DNA of 64,000 nt from Bifidobacteriaceae bacterium (GTDB lineage: Bacteria > Actinomycetota > Actinomycetes > Actinomycetales > WQXJ01): contig JAITJZ010000036.1 of the NCBI GenBank assembly GCA_031278655.1, positions 1 through 64,000 of the forward strand, written 5' to 3'. Shown here piece by piece: positions 41,233 to 49,048 of this stretch. Made by a program: the position numbers and the translations under genes. Position 1 is the stretch's first letter, and every line of letters begins with the position of its first letter. The notes beneath the pieces were generated by a model, which saw nothing but the letters and a program-made list of their open reading frames with translations, was not told the DNA's origin and made no database searches.

Positions 41233-42017
41233 GGCGTCACCGGCCTTCGGCCGCGGATCGGCGCCACCACCGGCAGCCCGGTGGCCGGGTCCGGCCAAAC
41301 CCCGATCGGGTGGCGGTAGAGGTCGCTCAGCCGGTCGGGGGTGGCGATCTCCGCCACCGGGCCGGCGCCGACCAGCCGCCCGTCGCCGATCAGCGCCAGC
41401 TGATCGGCCCAGGCCGCCGCCAACGACAAATCGTGCAGCACCGCCAGCACCGCCCGGCCGCGTCCGGCCTCGCGCCGCGCCAACGACATGACCAACTCCT
41501 GATGGCGGATGTCGAGCGCCGCCGTCGGCTCGTCCAACAGCAGCACATCGGCCTGCTGCGCCAGCGCCCGGGCGAAGGCGACCCTGGCTTTCTCCCCGCT
41601 GGACAGGGTTTGGAAGATCCGCCTGGCCAGGTCGAGCGTGTCGGTGGCGGCGAGCGCGGCGGCGACGGCGGCATCGTCGGCTTCCTCCTGCCCGCCCCGC
41701 CACGGCGCCCGCCCCATCCGGACCACGTCCGCGACCGAGAACGGGAACGACACCTGGGCCTCGGCCAGCATGACGGCCCGGCGGCGGGCCAAAGCCTTGA
41801 CGCCAATCCCGTGCAGCGCCCGCCCGTCCAACGTCACCTGGCCGTCGGTGGGCCTGATGTCGCCCGCCAGGACGGCCAGCAGCGTCGACTTGCCGGCGCC
41901 GTTCGGCCCGGCCAGGACCAAGACTTCGCCCGGCCTCACGGCCAGGTCGATCCCGCGCAGAATCTGGGCCTGCCCCACCTGGTAATGGACGCCGTGCGCC
42001 GCCAACAGGGCCGCCAT
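41220..42017 (-). CDS. hmuV: Heme ABC transporter ATP-binding protein
   Basis: LAGPNGAGKSTLLAVLAGDI, LSSGEKARVAFARALAQ, LLLDEPTAALD; ATGA overlap with hmuU. Confidence 0.92.
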   Translation of the reverse strand: MAALLAAHGVHYQVGQAQILRGIDLAVRPGEVLVLAGPNGAGKSTLLAVLAGDIRPTDGQVTLDGRALHGIGVKALARRRAVMLAEAQVSFPFSVADVVRMGRAPWRGGQEEADDAAVAAALAATDTLDLARRIFQTLSSGEKARVAFARALAQQADVLLLDEPTAALDIRHQELVMSLARREAGRGRAVLAVLHDLSLAAAWADQLALIGDGRLVGAGPVAEIATPDRLSDLYRHPIGVWPDPATGLPVVAPIRGRRPVTPCVA

Positions 42018-43228
42018 CAGCCCCACCCCCCGGCCTGGCGGCGCGCCCGGCGCAGCAGGTAGAAGAAGAACGGGCCGCCGACCAGCGAGGTCAGCATGCC
42101 GATCGGCAGGTCGGCGTAGTTGACAGCCGTGCGCGCCACCAGATCGGCGGCCATCAGCAGGACCGCGCCGCCGAGCGCGCTGGCCGGGAGCAGCAGGCCG
42201 TGCCCCGGTCCCAGCGCCATCCGCATCAGGTGGGGCGCCACCAGGCCGACAAAGGCGATGATGCCGCTGAAGGCGACCGCCGCCGCGGTCAGGAAGGCCA
42301 CCAGGACGATGACGCCGATCCGCAACCGCTCAACGTCGACGCCCAGGTGGCGGGCGGAGCGCTCGCCCAAGCTGAGCAGGTCGAGCGGGCGCGCCAGGGT
42401 CATGGCCGCGGTCACGGCCACGACCACGACCGGCGCCGCCACGGCCACATATTGCCAGCGCGTGCCGTTGAGCGAGCCGAGTTGCCAGAAGATGATCTCC
42501 TCGCGGGCGGAGCTGTCCGCCAGGAAGACGAACAGGGCGATGGCGGCCCCGGCCACGGCGTTGACGGCCACGCCGGTCAGCACCAAGGTCACCACTTCGG
42601 TGCGGCCCCCGGCCCGGCTGAGCCCGTAGACCAGCAGGGTGGAGCCGAGCCCGCCGGCGAAGGCGAGCCCGGCCGTGGACCACGGCCCCAGCGCTCCGGC
42701 GCCCAGGGCGATGCCGCCGCAGGCCGCCGCCGCCGCTCCAGCGCTGACACCGATCACTCCCGGCTCCGCCAATGGGTTGCGGAAGACCCCTTGCATCAAC
42801 GCCCCGGCCGTCGCCAGGGCGGCCCCGGCCAGGGCCGCCAGGGCCAGGCGCGGCAGCCGGACCGACATCAGCACGGCCTCCGCGTTGGTCGCCTCCGGCG
42901 CCGTCCCCAGCTCGAGGCCCAATTTGCCGGCCAGCAGGTGAATCACCTGATCCGGCGGGATGTCCATTTGGCCGATCCCAGCCGAAGCGATCACCAGGGC
43001 CACGGCGGCCAGCCCCAGGCCGGTCAGGACGGCGGCGGCGCGTCCCGGGCGGGCGGGCGGCAAGGCCGCCACCGGAGCGCGCCCGGTCGGCCCGGTCGGC
43101 CCGGCCGGGCCGGCCACGTCCGGCGGCGGGGCCACGCCGGGCGCCAGGTCCACGTCCGGCGCCAGGTCCACGCCCGGCGCCAGGTCCACGCCCGGGGTCG
43201 CGGCCGCCGGGCGCGCGGCGGCGGTCAC
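42017..43228 (-). CDS. hmuU: FecCD-family heme/iron ABC transporter permease
   Basis: LPRLALAALAGAALATAGALMQGVFRNPLAEPGVIGVSAGAAAAA; GLVAPHLMRMALGPGHGLLLPASALGGA. Confidence 0.92.
   Translation of the reverse strand: MTAAARPAAATPGVDLAPGVDLAPDVDLAPGVAPPPDVAGPAGPTGPTGRAPVAALPPARPGRAAAVLTGLGLAAVALVIASAGIGQMDIPPDQVIHLLAGKLGLELGTAPEATNAEAVLMSVRLPRLALAALAGAALATAGALMQGVFRNPLAEPGVIGVSAGAAAAACGGIALGAGALGPWSTAGLAFAGGLGSTLLVYGLSRAGGRTEVVTLVLTGVAVNAVAGAAIALFVFLADSSAREEIIFWQLGSLNGTRWQYVAVAAPVVVVAVTAAMTLARPLDLLSLGERSARHLGVDVERLRIGVIVLVAFLTAAAVAFSGIIAFVGLVAPHLMRMALGPGHGLLLPASALGGAVLLMAADLVARTAVNYADLPIGMLTSLVGGPFFFYLLRRARRQAGGWG
43142..43195. repeat. 18-bp in-frame tandem repeat x3 in hmuU (PGVDLA repeats)
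   Basis: cgccaggtccacgtccgg / cgccaggtccacgcccgg / cgccaggtccacgcccgg. Confidence 0.9.
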
Positions 43229-44364
43229 TGGGCCGCCTCCGGCGTGTAGATGGCCGTCGCCAGGGCGTCCAGGACGTCGGCGCTGTTCGGGCCGAAGGCC
43301 AAAATCTGGGCGTCGTCCATGTCGACGAAGCGCCGCTTGGTTCCCGCCGGCGTCGCCGCCACGGCGGGCAGTCTCTCCAGCAGGCCGTCTACCCCGCCCA
43401 CGGATTCCAGGCCGCGGGTCATCACCAGGATCAGGTCGGGGCTCATCGCCACCAGCCCCTCATCGGTGACCGGCTGCATCCCATCCCAGCCCACCTCGCT
43501 GGCGACATCGATCCCGCCCAGGGCCGTGATCAGCGAGTCTGTCCCCGATCCGCTCCCGAACAGGTAATAGACGCCGGCGCTGCCCCGCAAGTAGAGGAAG
43601 GCCATGCGCAGCCTGTCCTGGTCTGCGGCCGGAACGGCCTTGGCGATCGCTTCCTTGGCGGCAGCTATCTGGCGCTCGGTCCGCTGGGCCAACTCGGCCC
43701 CCTCGTCCGGCAGGCCGAGCGCCGCCGCCACCTGGCCGATCAGTTCGGCGGCGGTGTCGAGCGAGCGGTGCGAATCGACCACCACCACCGGGATGCCGGC
43801 CTCGCGCATCTGCAGCAGCACATCCCACGGTCCCAGCGACGTGTCGGTGATGATGACCGAGGGCGCCAGTTCCAGGATCGCCTCGGCGCTGAGCGTGTTG
43901 CCCGATGGCGTCACCCGGGGCAGGTCTTGGATTTCGGCGAAGCCCGATGACGTGTCGCGCCCGATGACGTTGGCGCCCAGTCCCAGCGAGAAGACGATCC
44001 GGCTGGTGGTGCCGTAGATGTCGAGGGCCAGGAGCCGGCTGACGTCGGTGACGGTGACCAGGGTTCCTTGGGCGTCGGTGACCGTGGCCGGCAGGGCCGG
44101 CCGCGGGTTGGTGGCGATGGGCTCGATGGCTGCTTCCGCGACCACCGCCGTCGAGGGGCCGGTGTGGGATTTCGGGTCGGCCAGGGCCGCGGCCGGATCG
44201 AACGAGCGGGCGCCGGCCCCCGGGCCGGCGCCGGGCGTGGCGGCGCCGCAGCCGCCCGTCAGCACCGCCGCCGCGGCCGCCCGGGGCGCCCAGGCCGCGC
44301 TGGCCGCCCTTCGCCCAACCGATCCCAATCGAATCTCCTTCGACGCTCGCCGCACAAGCTCCAT
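43225..44364 (-). CDS. hmuT: Heme ABC transporter substrate-binding protein
   Basis: Signal/lipobox-like start (VLTGGCGA), DVSRLLALDIYGTTSRIVFSLGLGANVIGRDTSSGF, SAEAILELAPSVIITDTSLGP; upstream of hmuUV. Confidence 0.9.
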   Translation of the reverse strand: MELVRRASKEIRLGSVGRRAASAAWAPRAAAAAVLTGGCGAATPGAGPGAGARSFDPAAALADPKSHTGPSTAVVAEAAIEPIATNPRPALPATVTDAQGTLVTVTDVSRLLALDIYGTTSRIVFSLGLGANVIGRDTSSGFAEIQDLPRVTPSGNTLSAEAILELAPSVIITDTSLGPWDVLLQMREAGIPVVVVDSHRSLDTAAELIGQVAAALGLPDEGAELAQRTERQIAAAKEAIAKAVPAADQDRLRMAFLYLRGSAGVYYLFGSGSGTDSLITALGGIDVASEVGWDGMQPVTDEGLVAMSPDLILVMTRGLESVGGVDGLLERLPAVAATPAGTKRRFVDMDDAQILAFGPNSADVLDALATAIYTPEAAQ

Positions 44365-44380
44365 CGGAGAAGAGTGTAAT

Positions 44381-44399
44381 TAAGGCTAGGCTTACCTCG
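44381..44399. promoter_or_regulatory. DtxR/IdeR-like iron box upstream of hmuT
   Basis: TAAGGCTAGGCTTACCTCG matches the DtxR consensus TTAGGTTAGCCTAACCTAA at 13 of 19 positions; 17 bp upstream of the hmuT start. Confidence 0.7.
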
Positions 44400-44529
44400 C
44401 AGATCCGTCCGCTATTTGGACACATCCTTGTGTCGAAAATGGTGACACGGGGCGAGCCCCGGCCGTTGCCGTGACTCGTCGAGGCTCTGAAGTGCTTGAA
44501 CGCTTCAATTTCTGGGGTTCTGGGGCAAA

Positions 44530-44567
44530 CGAAAGGCGGCCCCGGCGCCGAAGCGCCGGGGCCGCCC
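44530..44567 (-). terminator. Intrinsic terminator downstream of cydB
   Basis: Perfect 14-bp stem GGCGGCCCCGGCGC-TTCG-GCGCCGGGGCCGCC followed by TTTCGTTTG on the minus strand. Confidence 0.88.
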
Positions 44568-44570
44568 GAT

Positions 44571-44625
44571 GGCTAAATCTTGGCCGAGTGGCCAGATCTT
44601 CGCCGTTGGCTAGATCTTGGCCGGA
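44571..44625. repeat. ~18-19-bp degenerate tandem repeat x3 (GGCTARATCTTGGCC)
   Basis: ggctaaatcttggccgagt / ggccagatcttcgccgtt / ggctagatcttggccgga; spans the cydB stop codon. Confidence 0.8.
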
Positions 44626-46943
44626 TCCAGACCCGACTCAGCCGGAATCCGCTCAGCGCTGATGCGCCTGCGGAAGACCCAAATCGACCAAGCCTGGTAG
44701 GCCAACACGATCGGCACCAAGCAGATGGCCACAATGGTCATCAACTGCAGTGTCTTCTCGCTGGAAGCCGCCGCGTGGATCGGCTGACCGGTGATGACAG
44801 CACTGCCATCGTCCGCCCACTCCTCCAGCGGGACGAACGCGGCCAACGGCACCACGGCATCGTCCTTGTCTGTGACCATGCCGAGCGCGTGCAAAGCCGC
44901 CAACGCGCCGTTCGCGTTCTGGACCCGGCCGTTCAGGTTCGCCAAGCCAGAATCGTTGGGCCATGCCTCGCCGTTGGCGATCTTTGTCAGATCCATGCCG
45001 TCGACGAACTTCGGCGTCTTGGGATCATCGGCCACGGATTGCAGAACCACGACCACATCCCCCAAGACCGCCTGAACCGAACCGGCCACCGCGCCCAGCA
45101 CGCCCTCGACCGTGGTCGGGAGCTGATCGATCGCCGCTTGGACGGTCTTTTCGACTTCCGCCACAACCGTCGCCGCCGGCAACCCACCGATGGTGGAACT
45201 GCCGGAGACGATGTCTGCGACCACGGCGCCAACAGTGGCGTCATCGGCGGGCAAGCCATTGCGGGCCAAGGTGATCTTGACAGTGGTGATGACGTCGCCG
45301 GCGGGAATGACCCCAGCCGCCACCGTCAACGAGCCATTGGCGATCCCCGGCACGTCCGCCAGCACCGCCGCCGTCAAGGCCTTGGCTTCCTCGCCGGCCT
45401 CGGCCTGGACATCGGCGTAGGTCAGCGCGCCGCTCTGGAGCGCCGCGCCCACCCGGGCGAAGGCCGCGGTGACCACCAACTGAACCTGCTCTTGGTCAAT
45501 GGCGCCAGCGGCCGGGAACGTGCCGGCCAAGGAGTCGGCCAAGACCTTGGCGGTCAAGGCGGTGGCCGCCTCGCCCGGCGCGCCTTGGACGTCGGCCGGG
45601 TTCAGGCTGCCGTCGCCAACGGCGCCGGCCACCCGCTCGAACGTCTTGTCGACCACGAGTTTGACATCAGCCACGGGCAGCAACCCGGCTGGCCAGTACT
45701 CACTCGTGACGATGGCCGTCCGGGCGCCGCTCTGAACATCTTCCGAAAGCAGATCGGTGACGATCAGCGGTGTCAGCGTCTCAGCCGTGTACGGGCTGGG
45801 ATCGGCTTGCAAATCCGCCGCCGCGGTCTTCTCCACTTCGGCGAAGGTCAGCGCCACCACGTCGTTGACATTCAGGCCAGCGCCGTCGTTGTCGGTTCCC
45901 AGGACGATCCGTCCAACGATCGGATCGGAAATCGCGTCGCCCTTCAGCGCCACATTCGACCCGTTGATGACGTTCGGGAACAGCGTGGCGAAGATGGTCA
46001 CGACGGCCGCCAGCAGCGCCACCGTCATCGAGGTGAAGGCGAGGCCGAACTTCCTGGCCAGAGTCGTCAGGACGACCACGATCAAGCCCAGCGCCGCCAC
46101 CGCGATGGCGATCCAGACCAAAGCCGTCGGGTGGTTGCCGCCCGCGAACTTCAGGCCCAGCCACACCACCCAGACGGCGGCGATGACCGTGGCCACGATC
46201 GACAGCTTGGGCGCCAGCGACTCGGAGCGCTGGCGGACCTCGCCGTCAGTCTTGAGCGACAAGAAGATGGCGCCGTGGGCCATGAACAAGGCCGCCGTGG
46301 TCAAACCGCCCAGGAGCAGGAAGCCCTGGTGGGCGAAGACCAGATCGAAGAAGGTGCCGTTGTAGACAATCTTCGACGGCCCGAGCTGCGTCGGGTCGAC
46401 GGCCGCTTTGACGCCGGCGACCAGGTTGGCGAAGGCCACGCCCCACAGGATCGCGGGAATCCACGAACCCAGGATGATGCACCAATCCCAGAGCTTGCGC
46501 CAGCCGTCACCGTTGATCTTGCCGCGGTACTCGAAGGCCACGGCGCGGATGATCAGACCGACCAGAATCAGGAACAGCGGCAGATAAGCCGCGCTGAACA
46601 GGGTCGCATACCATTCGGGGAAGGCCGCGAAGGTGGCGCCACCAGCTGTCAGCACCCAGACCTCGTTGCCGTCCCAGAGCGGGCCGATGGTCGAGAGCAT
46701 CGCCCGGCGTTCGCTGTCCTTCTTGCCGATGATCGGCAACAACATGCCAACGCCGAAGTCGAAGCCTTCGAGCACCAGATAACCGGTCCACAGGACCGCG
46801 ATCAAAGAGAACCACAACAACTCCAGCCCGGTCGGCGCGGTCACCAGACGGTGCAGCAGCGAAACCAAGGCATTGGCGGTGGCTTCGGTCCCTGCCGGGT
46901 CGACCTCGGCTGCCGGAGCGAGAGCGAGAATGCTAGTCAACAT
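44610..46943 (-). CDS. cydB: Cytochrome bd oxidase subunit II (CydB) with ~395-residue insertion
   Basis: LLWFSLIAVLWTGYLVLEGFDFGVGMLLP, GPLWDGNEVWVLTAGGATFAAFP; final helix SSEKTLQLMTIVAICLVPIVLAYQAWSIWVFRRRIS after a long extra region. Confidence 0.95.
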   Translation of the reverse strand: MLTSILALAPAAEVDPAGTEATANALVSLLHRLVTAPTGLELLWFSLIAVLWTGYLVLEGFDFGVGMLLPIIGKKDSERRAMLSTIGPLWDGNEVWVLTAGGATFAAFPEWYATLFSAAYLPLFLILVGLIIRAVAFEYRGKINGDGWRKLWDWCIILGSWIPAILWGVAFANLVAGVKAAVDPTQLGPSKIVYNGTFFDLVFAHQGFLLLGGLTTAALFMAHGAIFLSLKTDGEVRQRSESLAPKLSIVATVIAAVWVVWLGLKFAGGNHPTALVWIAIAVAALGLIVVVLTTLARKFGLAFTSMTVALLAAVVTIFATLFPNVINGSNVALKGDAISDPIVGRIVLGTDNDGAGLNVNDVVALTFAEVEKTAAADLQADPSPYTAETLTPLIVTDLLSEDVQSGARTAIVTSEYWPAGLLPVADVKLVVDKTFERVAGAVGDGSLNPADVQGAPGEAATALTAKVLADSLAGTFPAAGAIDQEQVQLVVTAAFARVGAALQSGALTYADVQAEAGEEAKALTAAVLADVPGIANGSLTVAAGVIPAGDVITTVKITLARNGLPADDATVGAVVADIVSGSSTIGGLPAATVVAEVEKTVQAAIDQLPTTVEGVLGAVAGSVQAVLGDVVVVLQSVADDPKTPKFVDGMDLTKIANGEAWPNDSGLANLNGRVQNANGALAALHALGMVTDKDDAVVPLAAFVPLEEWADDGSAVITGQPIHAAASSEKTLQLMTIVAICLVPIVLAYQAWSIWVFRRRISAERIPAESGLDPAKI

Positions 46944-46966
46944 CAGATTTTCTCCTTAGCTCCGAC

Positions 46967-48511
46967 TCAGTAAGAGAAGGTCAGCGGCTTGGACTCGTCC
47001 AAGTCGGCCTTCACTTCGGGGATGGCTTCGTCGTAGTTGAGGCCCTTGGACGTGTACCGCTTCATCAGGTAGAACCAAGCGATCGCCAGGACCAAATAGA
47101 TCAGCGTGAAAGAGATCACCGTCAGCCAGATCGAGCCCGCGCTCACCACCGGCGAGACCGCGTCGACGGTCTGCAGCGACAGATCCGTCCCAACGCCGCT
47201 GAGCACATGCTCGGGCGTCAGCGTGGCGACCGGGTAGACGATGAACGGCTGGCGACCGATCTCGGTGAAGATCCAGCCGAAGCTGCCCGCCAGGAACGGC
47301 ATCGGCAGGGACAGCAGCGCCCAGAACTTCAGGAAGCCGCTGCCGGTGGTCCGCCGCCCGCGCAAGGCCCACAGGCCGACCAGCGCCAACACCGCCGAGA
47401 ACGCGCCCAGCGCGATCATCAGGCGGAAGGACCAGAACGTGACCCCCTGCGGCGGAATCCAGTCGATGCCCGCGGCTTCTTCTGGCGTCAGGTAGGCGTC
47501 GTCCAAGACCTGCTCGGCCGTGTTCATGCCGGTCACCTTGGCGCTGCCATCGCTCCAAGCCAGCCACGAGAGCAGCTTCGGGATTTCGATGAGGCGGTTG
47601 ACGCCATCGTTTGCCTTGGGGTCATTCAGGTCGGGATTCTCGATCGCCTCCTGGGTGCATTCGCCGAAGGCGATGACGGTGAAGCCGGCGCCCTCGCCTT
47701 CGTCAGGCGTGACGCAGAGCAACTCGGCGGCCGCCATCTTGGTCGGCTGCAATTCGGTGATGACCTGGGCCTGATGATGGCCGGAGAAGATCAGGGAAAT
47801 GCCTGCGATCAGCACGGCCCAGCAGCCCACGGCCCCGCCGAGGCGGTAAACCTGGGCCGATTCCTCGTTGCCGGCCCGCACCGCCCGCACGACCCACCAG
47901 ATCGCGATGCCGGCCATGAAGGTGCCGGCCACCACGAAGGAGGTCGAGATGGTGTGCCAGAAGGTCGACAGCGACAGCTTCGAGAACAGCACCTCACCCA
48001 GGTTGTCCATCTGGGCGCGCTGGAGATCGGAGTTGAAACTGGAGCCGGCCGGATACTGCATGAACGAGTTGGCGGCCAGGATGAAGAAGGCCGAGAGATT
48101 GACGGCGAAGGCCACCAGCCAGATCGTCAGCAGGTGGACGCCGCGCGAGAGCCGGCCCCAGCCGAAGATCCAGATGCCGAGGAAGGTCGACTCGATGAAG
48201 AACGCTGCCAGCGCCTCCATGGCCAGGGGTGCGCCGAAGATGTCGCCCACCATGCGCGAGTATTCGGACCAGTTCAAACCGAACTGGAACTCTTGGACGA
48301 TGCCGGTGACAATACCCAGCGCGAAGTTAATCAGTAAGAGCTTGCCGAAGAATCGTGTCAGGCGGTACCACTCGTCTCTGCCGGTCTTGAACCAGAAGGT
48401 CTGGAGCAAGGCCACCAAGGGCGTCAAGCCGATGGTTAGCGGCACAAAGATGAAGTGGTACACAGTGGTGATGCCGAACTGCCATCTAGCTAGATCAAGC
48501 GCGTCTTGCAT
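46967..48511 (-). CDS. cydA: Cytochrome bd oxidase subunit I
   Basis: DLARWQFGITTVYHFIFVPLTIGLTPLVA, GIVTGIVQEFQFGLNWSEYSR, FGWIFTEIGRQPFIVYP; ATG behind GGAGG. Confidence 0.97.
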   Translation of the reverse strand: MQDALDLARWQFGITTVYHFIFVPLTIGLTPLVALLQTFWFKTGRDEWYRLTRFFGKLLLINFALGIVTGIVQEFQFGLNWSEYSRMVGDIFGAPLAMEALAAFFIESTFLGIWIFGWGRLSRGVHLLTIWLVAFAVNLSAFFILAANSFMQYPAGSSFNSDLQRAQMDNLGEVLFSKLSLSTFWHTISTSFVVAGTFMAGIAIWWVVRAVRAGNEESAQVYRLGGAVGCWAVLIAGISLIFSGHHQAQVITELQPTKMAAAELLCVTPDEGEGAGFTVIAFGECTQEAIENPDLNDPKANDGVNRLIEIPKLLSWLAWSDGSAKVTGMNTAEQVLDDAYLTPEEAAGIDWIPPQGVTFWSFRLMIALGAFSAVLALVGLWALRGRRTTGSGFLKFWALLSLPMPFLAGSFGWIFTEIGRQPFIVYPVATLTPEHVLSGVGTDLSLQTVDAVSPVVSAGSIWLTVISFTLIYLVLAIAWFYLMKRYTSKGLNYDEAIPEVKADLDESKPLTFSY

Positions 48512-48609
48512 GTGCACCTCCGCAGTGAGGTTAGGGAACGAAAGGGACAGATTTTAAGTTGTTAGCCGGGCAGGGGCGAACGCGCCCGAAGCCATGTTTC
48601 ACGCTATGT

Positions 48610-48627
48610 TGAACCGGCTCAGGTTCA
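48610..48627. promoter_or_regulatory. Inverted repeat TGAACC-N6-GGTTCA in the cydA-rne divergent region
   Basis: tgaaccggctcaggttca read directly. Confidence 0.45.
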
Positions 48628-49048
48628 TGGGCCTTAGGTCCCAAAGTCTTCACAGTTTCTGCCAACTTCTTCACGATTGAACCCACTTTGACGACGACTT
48701 CGGTAGGAGTACTCCCTTTGACAGGACATTTAGCCGCAGCGCCGACACGCCTGCGACCGGCCCGGTCAGCCATGTGTCATACTGGACGTGGTTTTGCGGC
48801 CCGCCACGCCGGTCGCCGGACCAGATGATGTCATCGCCGCCCTTGTGGTTTCCGGCCTCGGAATTAGGCTGGCCCAAGGCGAGTACTCGGTCGAGGCAGA
48901 GGTCGTTCAGGGCCTTTTCTCCCGGCTGGCACAGGCATCAGACAGCAGAGGCTTACACGGCCCACTCGCCTGAAATCGGGCGGGGGCCGTGCGTAACTGG
49001 CAGCCGCCGGTCTTGGCGTGGCGTCACGGTGGCGCCTTGGAGTAATTC

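Noticed and set aside
39175-41319. 714-aa plus-strand ORF opposite the HtaA gene
   Set aside because: Shadow ORF with Arg/Gly/His-rich composition and no domain signature.
44580-46973. 797-aa plus-strand ORF opposite cydB
   Set aside because: Shadow ORF; the minus strand has canonical CydB motifs at both ends in one frame.
48788-48973. 61-aa plus-strand ORF in the cydA-rne intergenic region
   Set aside because: No clear ribosome binding site or recognisable domain; cannot be supported as a gene from sequence alone.
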